Origin: an uncultured Clostridia bacterium
GTDB taxonomy: Bacteria > Bacillota > Clostridia > Oscillospirales > Ruminococcaceae
Assembly: GCA_947168885.1 (NCBI GenBank)
Contig: CAMVNQ010000008.1
Span: forward strand, 113,207 to 177,206
DNA length: 64,000 nucleotides
Direction of reading: 5' to 3'
Shown piece by piece: positions 1 through 9,968 of this stretch. The notes beneath the pieces were generated by a model, which made no database searches, had not been told where the DNA came from, and saw only the letters and a program-made list of their open reading frames with translations. Made by a program: the position numbers and the translations under genes. How positions within the stretch are numbered: position 1 is the stretch's first letter; each line of letters opens with the position of its first letter.

Positions 1-969
1 ATAGATGTCGCGCAGGAGGAATTTCGCAAAGCAGCGGTTGTAATCTACCATAACACCGTTGGGTACGACTTCTATGCTGCATCTTTCATCTCCGGACTCA
101 ACTATACCGAGATAGCCGAGTTTGTCGTCGAGGTGCGTCATACCGAACACGGGAGCAATCACCTTGTTGGCCGCTGTGACTGTCTCGTAATGCTCCCATA
201 TCGTCGAAGCGGCGGTATGGTTGGTCATTCCGTCATCTATGCCGTAGATGAGTCCGGAGAAGCCTGTGGTATAGCGGCCTTCCTTGTTGTCAAGGTAGAT
301 GAGCGCGCCGTTTCCATCGGGTACAAGCATATAACCGTTCTGGTCGTCAAGATATGTATATCCGAGGAACGGGAACAGGCTTACTGTGCTTATGTATGTG
401 TTTTCTTTGTTTTCATTTATCGACTCTTCGGGTATGCGGACGATCAGATCATCGCCGACGAGCTTTACCTCTACGCCGAGACCGAACTGATAGTTGCCCT
501 TGAAGTTTATTTCGGCGTAAATGCCGTTGTCGATGTAATATGTGGATATCTCGTTTTTTACAGAGTTCATATCCACCTGATAGGTGTTGAGCGTACCGAC
601 TATCGCGTTTATCACTATGCCGCTCTTCATGTACGCTGTCCAGCTCGCGTTGTTCTTTCCGTCGTCTTTTTCGTCACTGACGGTGGAATCCAGCACCGCG
701 CCTGTCTTTTTGTTCTCAAGTCTTATGGAGAACTGCGGCTCGTAGTAGTACAGTCTGTAGGTGTCGCTTTCCGCCACCTGCACGAAGCCGTCTTTTGCCT
801 CGACTTTTGCTCCGAGCGTCGGTATCGGAGCCGAGTGCGTGCGTGTACCCTTCACCACATCGGTCTCTGCGCCTGTGATGATTATTATCGCTGCAACGAT
901 GCCCGCGACAAGCAGTACAGCCGCTATGACAATAACGGGGAGAAGCCATTTAGGCTTTTTAGTATCCAA
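1..969 (-). CDS. DUF5696-type protein of sugar ABC operon (3' part beyond window)
   Basis: Partial: the frame is open to base 1, so only the first 323 residues are seen. The proposed TTG start at 967-969 lies 7-8 bases after a GGGGGTG ribosome site and overlaps the end of the upstream NHL/Yip1 gene. The protein begins with a short basic stretch and one membrane anchor (residues about 8-30), followed by an extracytoplasmic beta-rich region containing PDGNGALIYLDN and SLFPFLGY motifs. By recollection this matches DUF5696 proteins that accompany Firmicute oligosaccharide ABC operons. Its biochemical role is unknown; a surface or glycoside-binding role is inferred from the anchor and the operon only. 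Confidence 0.7.
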   Translation of the reverse strand, partial: MDTKKPKWLLPVIVIAAVLLVAGIVAAIIIITGAETDVVKGTRTHSAPIPTLGAKVEAKDGFVQVAESDTYRLYYYEPQFSIRLENKKTGAVLDSTVSDEKDDGKNNASWTAYMKSGIVINAIVGTLNTYQVDMNSVKNEISTYYIDNGIYAEINFKGNYQFGLGVEVKLVGDDLIVRIPEESINENKENTYISTVSLFPFLGYTYLDDQNGYMLVPDGNGALIYLDNKEGRYTTGFSGLIYGIDDGMTNHTAASTIWEHYETVTAANKVIAPVFGMTHLDDKLGYLGIVESGDERCSIEVVPNGVMVDYNRCFAKFLLRDIY

Positions 970-3007
970 GTCTGTACACCCCCTCGCCGAATATCGCTCC
1001 GATGAATTCGAACACCTGAGCCCACAGAACATAGATTATGAATATCAGAAGTGCAAGTATGAGTGCCGCGAACAGTGTCAGAAGAATTACTTTTATAGTC
1101 TGTCCTACGGTAAAGTTGTTGACCTCCTTGAGTCCGATGAACGCTATGACAGCGATCCAGCCGTATGTCAGTATCGACAGCATCGCAGTAAGGAAGATCT
1201 CGTTGTTTGTAAGAATGTGTGACAGTATGTATGTCAGAGGCATGAATACTATATACGGTGTAAGGCTGTAGCATATAGCCGTATATATCTTCTTTACCGT
1301 GCCCTCACCTTCATTTATGGTACATACAAGATATGTGCAGGCTGTTACCGCTATTACAACAGCGATTATTGCGCCGATGTCGCTCATTATCTCGTATCTG
1401 CCGTCCATGACCGTCTTCATCAGGAATCCGCAGGTATATTTGCTTATGACGAATTCAACAATGAAGATCAGCAGCAGGAGCGACGGCATAAGCCAGCCTT
1501 CTCTGCGTTCCGCGGCAATGCCGTATGCGGTATCGGCAGGCTTTTTCATAAATCTGAAAGCATAGCAGAAGTTGTCAACAAATCTGTTTTCCCGAAGTTT
1601 TCCGCCGAAAGCTCTCGGCTTGTCGAGTATATGCTTTTTCTTGTCGAGTACCTTTATCATCCTGATTGCAACGAATATTGCTGCGATCACCAGAATAACG
1701 GTTATTATATTGTTCTTGAGCCATACATTGCGTATTTCCCAGTATGCGTCAGAGTAGCCGGAATAATCCTTGGCAAGTCTTGCATAGCGCATAGCCTCGC
1801 TGTAATTCTCCTCACGGTAATAGCAGCGCCCCATGGCTTTGTTTGCATAGTCGAACATGGAGTTCATCTTCAGTATCGAAGTGAGCGGCTCCTTTGCTTC
1901 GGTATAGCGTCCTTTCGAATAAAGGTACAGCGCGTTGTGCAAAAGATCGGTGAATTCGGTAGGCTGATAGATCTGAACCTGCGCCTTATCCGAATCGAGC
2001 ACATAGATCCGGTCATTGCGGTCAACGGCGATGCCACTTACCATTGTGGAAAGTCCGACGCGCTGGGTACCGTCATCGGGACCTCCGAAAACGAAGATCA
2101 TCTCACCCTCGTTGTTATACTCGAAGATATATCCCTGCTGATCTGCCACATACACGTTGTCGTGATTTCCCGCCGCCACAGATGTAGGAGTATCGGCGTA
2201 AGTGCCGTCGGTGTTGCGTATCATATTCGTACCGGCGATGTTCAGGCGTTTGAGTGTATCGTTCTTGTTGCCGCGTGTAACGGTATAGATAAGGCCCTTT
2301 TCGTCGATAGTAAGGTTTGTCGGTGTTGCGGGTATGTTGCTCACCATTTTTGCTCTCTGCTCGTCGGTGAGTATCATCCGGTAAATGATCGTCGTAAGAT
2401 TTGTCGCAGCGTAGTTTGTTCCGAAGTATCCGAGAAATGTTCCGCCGTCCGTGGGGGATATTTCAACTATACCGTTCGTGTTGGATTCACACACCACAAA
2501 CATTATCCCCGCGTTATTTACTACTATCTTGATCGGAAGGAAGCTCACCTCGTCACCGTAAAGAGGGCTTGCGGGTTTGGAATACTCTCCTGTCAGCTCA
2601 CCGTCGCTTCCGAAAATGAATATCTTTTCCGCGTCACGGTCTGCAACGTAGATGCTTCCGTCGCCGGTCACGAATACGCCGCGCGGATTTTTCAGGGTCC
2701 CTTCTCCGACAGTTTTTACAAGCTCGCCGTCGGGAGTTCCGACAACTATTCTTTTATTGCCGGAATCCGCGATATAGATAAGGCCGTCATCCGCAAGGCA
2801 TATATCCCCCGGATCTTTCAGTGCCGCCTCGCCGAATTTCGTTATTGTAGAATGAGCAAGGTAAGCAGTCTGAGTCTGCCGTATCTGACCATATCCGTTG
2901 ATCGTATATGTGACATAAGGGGTGTCGGCATACGCGGAGAACGACAGCGTTATACATATCACCACTGCTGTCAGCAGCGCCGCAGCAAGGTGTTTCAGCT
3001 TCTGCAT
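959..3007 (-). CDS. NHL-repeat beta-propeller / TPR / Yip1 membrane protein
   Basis: 682 residues. A signal peptide (1-27, ending SAYA-D) is followed by NHL-type propeller blades (about 55-350; repeated GLIYIADSGNKRI / GSIYVADRD patterns), a short TPR-like stretch (about 355-430), one membrane helix (about 440-460) and a Yip1-like domain with five or so membrane helices (about 490-682). The propeller would face outside, the Yip1 domain sits in the membrane. It lies 16 bases downstream of the MalG-type permease gene and overlaps the next gene by 11 bases, so it is in the same transcript. Function is not established; a role assisting the arabino-oligosaccharide importer is an inference from the operon. 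Confidence 0.8.
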   Translation of the reverse strand: MQKLKHLAAALLTAVVICITLSFSAYADTPYVTYTINGYGQIRQTQTAYLAHSTITKFGEAALKDPGDICLADDGLIYIADSGNKRIVVGTPDGELVKTVGEGTLKNPRGVFVTGDGSIYVADRDAEKIFIFGSDGELTGEYSKPASPLYGDEVSFLPIKIVVNNAGIMFVVCESNTNGIVEISPTDGGTFLGYFGTNYAATNLTTIIYRMILTDEQRAKMVSNIPATPTNLTIDEKGLIYTVTRGNKNDTLKRLNIAGTNMIRNTDGTYADTPTSVAAGNHDNVYVADQQGYIFEYNNEGEMIFVFGGPDDGTQRVGLSTMVSGIAVDRNDRIYVLDSDKAQVQIYQPTEFTDLLHNALYLYSKGRYTEAKEPLTSILKMNSMFDYANKAMGRCYYREENYSEAMRYARLAKDYSGYSDAYWEIRNVWLKNNIITVILVIAAIFVAIRMIKVLDKKKHILDKPRAFGGKLRENRFVDNFCYAFRFMKKPADTAYGIAAERREGWLMPSLLLLIFIVEFVISKYTCGFLMKTVMDGRYEIMSDIGAIIAVVIAVTACTYLVCTINEGEGTVKKIYTAICYSLTPYIVFMPLTYILSHILTNNEIFLTAMLSILTYGWIAVIAFIGLKEVNNFTVGQTIKVILLTLFAALILALLIFIIYVLWAQVFEFIGAIFGEGVYRLGY

Positions 3008-3023
3008 AGTCTTTCCCCCAATT

Positions 3024-3887
3024 CTACTTGATGCCGGAGTTTGCCATTGTGTTCATTACCTTGTTCTGTAAGATTATAAACAGGATAAGGTTAGGCAGGA
3101 ACATTATCAGTGAAGCCGCGGCCGCCATACCCTGTCCGGCAACGGTGTTGTTTGCGTTTACAAGTGTGTTCATGTAAAATGTCAGCGTCTTCATGCTGTC
3201 ATCGCTGAAAAAGTAACTCGATGTCTCCATATTCGTCCAGACCTGCTGGAATACCAGTATCGCGGCAGTTGCAACGGCAGGTCTTATCATGGGCATGATG
3301 ACCTTAAGATAGATGTCAAGGTCGGTCGCGCCGTCCATATACGCCGCTTCAAGCAGCGAATCCGGCACCTGCTCGACGAACTGCTTTACAAGGAACAGCG
3401 CCACAGGCATAGCTACAAGCGGAAGGATATGCGCGAGCAGATTGTCGATAAGTCCGAGCTTGCAGATAACAAGGTATCTCGGGATCAGTACAGCCGTGCT
3501 TACGAACATGATCGCGACCTGATTGATCTTAGCGAGCATATTGCGGCCCTTGAACTTTATCTTCGCAAGGGCGAATGCCGACATCGTTGTGAGGAGCAGA
3601 GCCAGACCCACCGTGACAACGGTGACGATAAGGCTGTTGAACAGATACCTGCTAAGAGGTATGCCGCTGCTCTCGGAGAATTTTATAAGCTTCTGGAAAT
3701 TCTCAAAAGTGGGGTTCTTAACGAAGAATGTGGGCGGAAAAGCGAACAGCTCTTCCATCGGCTTGAAAGCGTGGTTTATGATAAAGATGATCGGCATACC
3801 CATAAAGATAACAAGCGGGAGTATGAGAAGAATTATTTTTAGCTGACCTATCTCAAAGCGTTTCGGATTGATCTTTCTGCCTTTCAT
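3024..3887 (-). CDS. ABC sugar importer permease, MalG/AraQ type
   Basis: 287 residues with six predicted membrane helices. The cytoplasmic EAA loop that contacts the ATPase is clear ([20 protein letters not shown]), as expected for the carbohydrate-uptake CUT1 class. The start overlaps the stop of the other permease by four bases (ATGA), so translation is coupled. With the MalF-type partner and the large solute-binding protein it forms an importer, probably for arabino-oligosaccharides given the neighbouring arabinanase. No ATP-binding subunit is encoded in the visible part of the operon, which fits the known sharing of a multitask MsmX-type ATPase in Firmicutes. Confidence 0.92.
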   Translation of the reverse strand: MKGRKINPKRFEIGQLKIILLILPLVIFMGMPIIFIINHAFKPMEELFAFPPTFFVKNPTFENFQKLIKFSESSGIPLSRYLFNSLIVTVVTVGLALLLTTMSAFALAKIKFKGRNMLAKINQVAIMFVSTAVLIPRYLVICKLGLIDNLLAHILPLVAMPVALFLVKQFVEQVPDSLLEAAYMDGATDLDIYLKVIMPMIRPAVATAAILVFQQVWTNMETSSYFFSDDSMKTLTFYMNTLVNANNTVAGQGMAAAASLIMFLPNLILFIILQNKVMNTMANSGIK

Positions 3888-4900
3888 TTTATCACCTTCC
3901 CTTCGGCCTGTACCTTGACGGGCTTTGACGCTTTTGCCTTTCCGTAAGGATCCTTTTCGGTGAGAAGTGCATTTGCGCCCTTGCTGAAAAGCTGGACTAT
4001 GAGCAGCAGGACTACCGAAATTGCCGCCGCGTAGCCCATTTCATAGCGCAGGAAGCCATAGTCTTCTATGTGGTTTACGAGAAGCTGGGAGGCATAGCCC
4101 GGAGACGGGTTGCCCACAAGCATCGAGCTTATCATACCGTTCTGGAATGCGCCTACTATCGCCATTACCGCCGCGAAGAGCATCTGCGGCTTCATCTGCG
4201 GTATGGTTATGTAGATCATTTCCTGGAATCGGTTGGTTATGCCGTCGATAGATGCCGCCTCATAAAGCGACGCATCGGTGTTGAGAATACCGGCTATCAT
4301 ACTCAGGAAGCCTATACCCATTGATGACCACAGACCGATGATTATGACTATCGGAAGAAGGTATCTTGCGTCCGTAAGCCAGAGTATCGGTTCGGTGATG
4401 ATCCCGAGCTCCATGAGCCAGCTGTTGAGAAGACCGGCCTGATCGCCGGAAAAGATGACTTTCCAGAGCACCGTCATAGCAACGCCCGTTGTCATACTCG
4501 GCGAGTAGAGGATAAGTGCAAAAACGGTCCGCACAGGCTTTGTGAGATTACACAAAGCCCATGCGAGAATGAAGGAAAGAATATAACCTCCGATACCTAC
4601 AACAACAGCATAAATTATGGTATTGGGGAGGACATATTTCATAAACTCCGCATCGTTCGTGAGGATAGTTATATAGTTGAGAAATCCCACGAACTTCGGA
4701 AACTCGATAGCGTTGAAATTAGTAAACGAAAGAATTACTGCAAGAAATACCGGTACAAGTATGAATATAGAGAAGATAAGTGCGTATGGACCTATGAAGA
4801 GCCAGCCGCGCCAGTTGTTCTCACGGCGGGAGATCTTGTTTTTTCTGCGTTTCTTCGCGGGCTTTACTGCCGGCTGTGCGGCATTTGCCTGTGCTTCCAT
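3884..4900 (-). CDS. ABC sugar importer permease, MalF/AraP type
   Basis: 338 residues. A lysine/arginine-rich cytoplasmic leader (1-25) precedes six membrane helices; the EAA loop reads [21 protein letters not shown] near residue 230. Typical CUT1 heterodimer partner of the permease encoded immediately downstream. The start is preceded by an AGGAGGTGC-like ribosome site and lies 18 bases after the solute-binding protein gene. Substrate is inferred from the linked arabinanase and arabinofuranosidases. Confidence 0.92.
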   Translation of the reverse strand: MEAQANAAQPAVKPAKKRRKNKISRRENNWRGWLFIGPYALIFSIFILVPVFLAVILSFTNFNAIEFPKFVGFLNYITILTNDAEFMKYVLPNTIIYAVVVGIGGYILSFILAWALCNLTKPVRTVFALILYSPSMTTGVAMTVLWKVIFSGDQAGLLNSWLMELGIITEPILWLTDARYLLPIVIIIGLWSSMGIGFLSMIAGILNTDASLYEAASIDGITNRFQEMIYITIPQMKPQMLFAAVMAIVGAFQNGMISSMLVGNPSPGYASQLLVNHIEDYGFLRYEMGYAAAISVVLLLIVQLFSKGANALLTEKDPYGKAKASKPVKVQAEGKVIK

Positions 4901-4918
4901 AAAACAAGCACCTCCTTG

Positions 4919-7888
4919 TTATCTTCCGAGTATCGGCATGATACTGTTTATATCGGGGATCCGGTATTCCTTGAGGGTGTTCCCCTCGCTGTCGATGTAG
5001 CCGAACTCTTCAAGCTTACGTTTCATTTCGCGGTCAATGACTTTTACAGCCTCGTCGATACGGGTCTGGGCACTCTTGCCGTCAACTACCACGGAGTTGA
5101 ATGCGTTGCTGATCTCGCGCTCAAGCATATATGTTCCGGGTACGCGCGCTACATCTATTACATTCTTTGCAAATTCGAGTATTACTTTCTTGTGCGAGCT
5201 GTCTATCGGCAGACGTTCAAAGGCTTCCACGTTGGCTGTCGTCCACAGGTATTCGTCACCGTAGGTGATCTGCATGGTCTGACCGAATTCTGCCTGTACA
5301 GGCGTGGATGACCACCATTTGATGAACTCCCACGCTTTTGCTTCGCGTTCTTTGCTGCTTTTAAAGATCACTGTCGATTCGGCGCAGCCGCAGGTATTTC
5401 GTGCTATGCTGCCGTCGGGCTGTTCAAGTCCCGGGACGATAGCGATATCCCATGAGCCCGCGAGTTCGGGAGCCGCGTTGCTTATAAGGTTATATGTACC
5501 GTAGTCACAGATACCTATCGGTATGTCTCCGTTACGGAAATGCTGATAGAAGTTATCTATATCCACCGGCATATCATATACCGTGAACAGGTCGGTAAGT
5601 GTTGTGAAGCCCTTTACCGATGCTTCGCTGCCGAGTGTGGTGCCGTCCTGCGCAAGTCCCGAGTAAAGTGCTCCGCCGCTCTGTACGATAAGCGGTGTTG
5701 TGCCGTGGAAGTTGCGCATAGCTCTCATTCCCGCGGTCGGGTAGTAGAAGTTGAGTCCGCGCATCTGGAGCTCCGGCAGCATATCTATAACGTCCTGCAT
5801 AGTGTCGGGAACACTTAGTCCGAGCTTTTCAAGAACGTCGGTTCGGTAAACGAGCACCCAGAAGTTCATGGTTTCGGGCATCGAATAAACCGACTCGCCG
5901 ATAGTTCCCGTAAGGAAGAATCCCGGTTCATATGCCGAGGCGGTCTCCCTGAAATCGGGGTATTCCGCCATATCCGCCAGTGCTCCGCGTATCGCGAGCT
6001 CATAGGGAATGGTATAGTTTATTCCGGTCGCCACATCGGGGGCGTTGCCGGAGGAATTTGCAAGCACGAGCTTGTACTGGTCGGGCATTATACTTATGTC
6101 AACATCAATGCCGGACGAAGGTGTGAAGTATTCGTCGATCATCTTCTGCATTACCTGTACATACTGGCTCGAACGGTTCACCCACACCTGAACGTGATCG
6201 GGGTCTATGTTCGACGCAGAGTATGACTGATCGAAGAACGATGCTATGAAGCGCTCTATTGCCTTCCATATCACCTCAAAGAAGTTGGGCGGATCGGGAA
6301 GCTTTGCACCGTCCTGATAAAGCCATATACGGTCAATCGCGATCCCGTTCTTGAGCAGGTTGTCTATGGTGTTCGCGAGATACTGATTGACTGAGTTGGT
6401 GCTTGACGAAAGTTCGCCTATGCGGTAGGGTATCTCGTCGGGATTATCCGCCAGCGAACGGAGCTGATTGGCGGCAATAAGCATAGAGGACATCACCGCG
6501 ACATTACTTCCGCCTGTGAAGTGCCGCGCGCTTGCTTCGAGCTGTGTAAGCTCATCTGCGTAGCCCCTTAATGTGGTGTCAAGGTTCGGTATATAGCGTG
6601 AAAGGGAAAGGTCTCTGTACTTGTCGGAGTTGGTTCCGGCGACCTTTGTTATCTCAAGCGCGAGGTCATTCACACCCGCCATGATCTCTTCGACAGACTC
6701 GATAATATAACATATCGGTTCAAGCGTTAATGTGTATGAGATCGTGTGTTCACCGGGTTCAAGATAAACCGAGAGCTTTCTTCCGTCGTGATCGGAAAGA
6801 GAATCTATCCTGTAGCTTGTTGAATACGCCATTTCACAGGCAGAAAACGCTGTATCCGGTACTTTGCCGTCAATACGCACGTCAACAAATACAGGGAAAT
6901 CAGTCTTGTCGGACTGGCTGTAGTTCATTGCTATATAATAATATCCCGCGGTTTCTGCATTAAAGCTGTATGTAAGTGACTGACCCGCGGTATCGAACGA
7001 AGCAGGATCTATAGTGTTAAGCTCGGAATCGGTCACTTTGTAGGGCGAAACTCCGGCATCGGTATCCGCAACAGCGTGTATCGAGGATTCATTGGCGAAA
7101 CTGTACTTCTCGCCCTCTATCGTTATAAGGGAGCTGCCGCTTGCAGGCTGGGTGTCCTTGAAATCGGGTATAGTCTCCGGAGCGGTAAAGGCGACTGCGC
7201 CGAGCAGGAAATTACCGCTTTTTACCTCGAAATAAAGGCAGTGCTCGCCCGCGGGAAGTTCAACGAGCAGGGGGGTGGAATGCCTTCCGCTGCTGTCGGT
7301 GAAGTACGCGCTTTCCCACTGCTTTGCCTTTTCCGGAACAGTCACGACCTCGTCGTTGTAGCGGTCGTAGGACTTTTCGGCTTTCGGAACCCACGTCGAG
7401 CGCAGCTTGACGTTCCTGCACTCATAGAACGGATAATTTCCCTCAGCGTCAAGCGCCATCGAGAACTCTATCGGAAGCACCGAATCGTCATAGGAAAGAT
7501 AATCGAAACGAACGGCATACAGCCCTGTCGTCGGCACGGATACGGTAAGACTGCATTTGTCTCCCTCGTGAAAGTCGGCAACGCTGTCCGCGCCCTCATA
7601 GCCCATTGTGTCGCTGCTCCATGAGCCGGTATTGCCTTCGGAGAACGTGAAGACAAGGTCTTCGCCGGAATATTCGGGCGCGGTGTATCTTCCTGAGCGC
7701 ACCTTTGAGTAATTATTGGAGATCCGTTCGCTGACGAACTGCTTGTCATACACGGACGAGGAGGCTGAAGCAGCCTGCGCCGCAGAGGCGGATACCGCGC
7801 TCATAGGTACAGCCGTATTTGTAAACGATAACAAAATCAGTGCAGCCAACGCCTTTGAAAGGCGCTTCATCGTTTTATTTCTGTCCAT
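4919..7888 (-). CDS. Oversized sugar-binding protein (N-terminal carbohydrate-binding-like modules plus family 1 SBP)
   Basis: 989 residues, more than twice the usual length of a solute-binding protein. A Sec signal peptide (1 to about 37) ends in an Ala-rich region without a lipobox cysteine. Residues about 50-400 form two beta-rich modules resembling galactose-binding-like or CBM folds (LVFTFSEGNTGSW; LLVELPAGEHCLYFEV; LEPGEHTISYTL). A helical segment (about 400-540) leads to a family 1 extracellular solute-binding domain (about 565-930; WVLVYRTDVLEKLGL, IPIGICDYGTYN, WEFIKWWSS). It feeds the two permeases encoded downstream. How it stays at the cell surface without a lipid anchor is unclear; the N-terminal modules may bind polysaccharide or the wall. 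Confidence 0.85.
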   Translation of the reverse strand: MDRNKTMKRLSKALAALILLSFTNTAVPMSAVSASAAQAASASSSVYDKQFVSERISNNYSKVRSGRYTAPEYSGEDLVFTFSEGNTGSWSSDTMGYEGADSVADFHEGDKCSLTVSVPTTGLYAVRFDYLSYDDSVLPIEFSMALDAEGNYPFYECRNVKLRSTWVPKAEKSYDRYNDEVVTVPEKAKQWESAYFTDSSGRHSTPLLVELPAGEHCLYFEVKSGNFLLGAVAFTAPETIPDFKDTQPASGSSLITIEGEKYSFANESSIHAVADTDAGVSPYKVTDSELNTIDPASFDTAGQSLTYSFNAETAGYYYIAMNYSQSDKTDFPVFVDVRIDGKVPDTAFSACEMAYSTSYRIDSLSDHDGRKLSVYLEPGEHTISYTLTLEPICYIIESVEEIMAGVNDLALEITKVAGTNSDKYRDLSLSRYIPNLDTTLRGYADELTQLEASARHFTGGSNVAVMSSMLIAANQLRSLADNPDEIPYRIGELSSSTNSVNQYLANTIDNLLKNGIAIDRIWLYQDGAKLPDPPNFFEVIWKAIERFIASFFDQSYSASNIDPDHVQVWVNRSSQYVQVMQKMIDEYFTPSSGIDVDISIMPDQYKLVLANSSGNAPDVATGINYTIPYELAIRGALADMAEYPDFRETASAYEPGFFLTGTIGESVYSMPETMNFWVLVYRTDVLEKLGLSVPDTMQDVIDMLPELQMRGLNFYYPTAGMRAMRNFHGTTPLIVQSGGALYSGLAQDGTTLGSEASVKGFTTLTDLFTVYDMPVDIDNFYQHFRNGDIPIGICDYGTYNLISNAAPELAGSWDIAIVPGLEQPDGSIARNTCGCAESTVIFKSSKEREAKAWEFIKWWSSTPVQAEFGQTMQITYGDEYLWTTANVEAFERLPIDSSHKKVILEFAKNVIDVARVPGTYMLEREISNAFNSVVVDGKSAQTRIDEAVKVIDREMKRKLEEFGYIDSEGNTLKEYRIPDINSIMPILGR

Positions 7889-7912
7889 ATAATCCTCCTC
7901 GGAGCAAGGATC

Positions 7913-8215
7913 TCAGTAGTAGAATTTTCTGTGTATAAGCATATACGCATAGACGAGCGAGCTTACCCCGCCGAGTATGCAGGCAAAAACGATAAGTTCC
8001 GTGATCGTGACTTTCCACACGTTCACAAGTATCATCGAAATAAGCATAAGCATAACGAACCAGTAGGCAAACAGGAACGCGCTTATGATAAGCCACCGCA
8101 GCGCAGTTTTTGCGGTATCGGCAGCTATCTGTTTCTTGGTCATTCCTTCGTAATAGGAATTTTTGCGCCGTCTGAAACCTTCTCTCGGAGGCTTTTTCTT
8201 ATTCTGCATTTTCAA
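7913..8215 (-). CDS. Small two-helix membrane protein in arabinan operon
   Basis: 100 residues. A basic cytoplasmic N-terminus (KKPPREGFRRRK) is followed by two membrane helices (about 40-62 and 70-92) and a short basic tail. The reading frame overlaps the 3' end of the GH43 gene; either a TTG at 8215 or an ATG at 8209 could start it. No family recognised. Position between the arabinanase and solute-binding protein genes suggests it belongs to the same transcript. Confidence 0.65.
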   Translation of the reverse strand: MKMQNKKKPPREGFRRRKNSYYEGMTKKQIAADTAKTALRWLIISAFLFAYWFVMLMLISMILVNVWKVTITELIVFACILGGVSSLVYAYMLIHRKFYY

Positions 8216-9809
8216 GGTATTTTACACCCCACACGCTCTCATCATATCCGACAGCGGAGAACGTCATGACCGGAGTTCCCGCTTCGTCGGGCATCTTGCA
8301 GAACACGCCGCTGTATGTCTTGTCATTCAGCGTAACTGTCATAAAGTATGTACCCTCGCGCATTTCCCAGGTTCCGGACTGTTTTTCGGTTCTTGCGGTA
8401 CCGTCGTCATTCAGATAAAGTATCACAGGTTCCGCGACTTTGCCGTCGATCTTTGTTCCCTGATCTATAAAGTAATAGCGGCCTGCTGTCTCCTGCATGG
8501 TATAACCAGTTTCCGATGCTTTTTCGCCCTGTGTCTGGTAAGGCAGCATACACGGCCAGCCTTCACTGTTGACAAGGAACTGGTGAACACGCGGTGAGTG
8601 TCTTTCGCTTCCGTCGTCGAAGCGCGTATGATAGACTATATACTTTCTCCCGTCATCGTCTATAAGTGCCGAATTGTGACCGGTAGCCTTGTATGCTTTA
8701 GAAAGACTCGGAAGCATATAATTGCCGGAAAGTTTAAGTCCGAAATATGCGTGGTTAAGTCCCTTTACCGCGTTTTTCCCGTTCATATCCACATATTCTC
8801 CGTCGGGTCTGTCGCTGCGGTAAACGCGTATCTGGTATCCGCCGTCGCGGTTGAGTCCGCCGTAAGAAACGAACAGATAATAATATCCGCTCTCTTTATC
8901 ATACAGTATATAAGGTCCTTCTATGGACATATGTCCGCCGCCGATAAGCCTTTTTCCGTAGTATGCATCGACGTTGTTTTCCTTGTCGGTCTTCGGGTGA
9001 ATGACCTTTCCGGTCTTTTCGTCGAGTTCAAGCAGGAAGATGCCGCCGCTCCATGAACCGTAAACCATCCACATTCTTCCGTCTGCGTCATAGAACACCG
9101 CGGGGTCGATAGCGTTCGGGAAGTTCTCGAAATTATATTCTCTCCCCTTGAAATAGTTCTCGACAGCATGATCTTCATCGACATAGTCGAGCACATCGGT
9201 AGCTTTTATCGTTTCCTGGTCGTAGCCCGAGTAGATCAACGCGCCCTTCCATTCAAACGGACCTTCCGGACTGTCGGAGATGCCGTAGCAAAGGTTGGAA
9301 GCGTTCCACGTCGAGGTGGTGCAGTAGTACATAACATACTTGCCCATTGCTTTGTTGTATATTACGTCGGGAGCCCAGACGTGCTCGCCGCCCTGCTTCG
9401 CGTTGTCGGTAGGTATCAGGCTCTTAGGGCTTCCCGCGTAGGCGAAGGCTTCGTCATATACATCGTATATCTGTCCGTAAACCGTGTTGCTCGCCCGATA
9501 GCCGTCGGCGACGAACCTCCATGTCTTGAGGTCTTCGCAGGACGCGCAGGACATATGCGAGCCGTATATGTAATACTTCCCGTCGGCTTTAAGTATCGAC
9601 GGATCGTGTACCGAAGCACCTGATGAAACATTGCCTTTCTTTATTCCGTCATAGCTTACCGAAAAATCGTAGTCTCTTTCCACTTCGGGTGCCTCCGTCT
9701 GTGCAAGGGTTTGTTCCTGCGGTGTTTGCGGAGTTTGTCCGCCGCAGCCGGAAATTGTCAGTACAACTGCCAGAGAAGCAGTGATCGATTTTAAGTTGTT
9801 TTTTCTCAT
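8199..9809 (-). CDS. GH43 endo-arabinanase-type lipoprotein
   Basis: 536 residues. Signal peptide with lipobox ISGC (Cys22), so anchored outside on the membrane. GH43 five-blade propeller residues are visible: the base Asp69 in VHDPS, the pKa-modulating Asp in IDPAVFYDADGR and the general acid Glu in SIEGPY. The last ~110 residues form a beta domain resembling the C-terminal module of extracellular GH43 arabinanases. Expected reaction: internal or exo cleavage of alpha-1,5-arabinan, producing oligosaccharides for the importer encoded downstream. First gene of the operon, about 55 bases from the predicted transcription start. It could be an arabinofuranosidase rather than an endo-arabinanase; sequence alone does not settle this. 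Confidence 0.88.
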   Translation of the reverse strand: MRKNNLKSITASLAVVLTISGCGGQTPQTPQEQTLAQTEAPEVERDYDFSVSYDGIKKGNVSSGASVHDPSILKADGKYYIYGSHMSCASCEDLKTWRFVADGYRASNTVYGQIYDVYDEAFAYAGSPKSLIPTDNAKQGGEHVWAPDVIYNKAMGKYVMYYCTTSTWNASNLCYGISDSPEGPFEWKGALIYSGYDQETIKATDVLDYVDEDHAVENYFKGREYNFENFPNAIDPAVFYDADGRMWMVYGSWSGGIFLLELDEKTGKVIHPKTDKENNVDAYYGKRLIGGGHMSIEGPYILYDKESGYYYLFVSYGGLNRDGGYQIRVYRSDRPDGEYVDMNGKNAVKGLNHAYFGLKLSGNYMLPSLSKAYKATGHNSALIDDDGRKYIVYHTRFDDGSERHSPRVHQFLVNSEGWPCMLPYQTQGEKASETGYTMQETAGRYYFIDQGTKIDGKVAEPVILYLNDDGTARTEKQSGTWEMREGTYFMTVTLNDKTYSGVFCKMPDEAGTPVMTFSAVGYDESVWGVKYLENAE

Positions 9810-9871
9810 TTTACTGCTCCTTCACCTGTAAGGTCGCGGCAATAATTACATTGTATAAACGCTGTATGTTA

Positions 9872-9925
9872 ATTATATACCTATAATAGCCATTGTTTCA
9901 ATGGACAATATTCTTACTTATATGG
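9872..9925 (-). promoter_or_regulatory. GH43/ABC operon promoter with AraC-type site
   Basis: On the minus strand TTGAAA (9896-9901) and TATAAT (9872-9877) are 18 bases apart. The motif AAGAATATTGTCCATTGA (9898-9915), preceded upstream by CCATAT at 9920-9925, ends in the first four bases of the -35 box. The same arrangement occurs at the GH127 promoter. A site overlapping -35 is the usual class II activator position. Confidence 0.65.
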
Positions 9926-9968
9926 ATAATCATCTCATCGAGCGTTAAGTTGTTAACAAAGAAAAGCA

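Noticed and set aside
133..1005. 290-codon plus-strand open frame
   Set aside because: Antisense to the DUF5696-type gene, which has anchor, motifs and operon context; the plus frame is low in conserved patterns and has no ribosome site.
1631..3031. 466-codon plus-strand open frame
   Set aside because: Antisense shadow of the NHL/Yip1 gene; codon bias artefact of a G+C-balanced genome.
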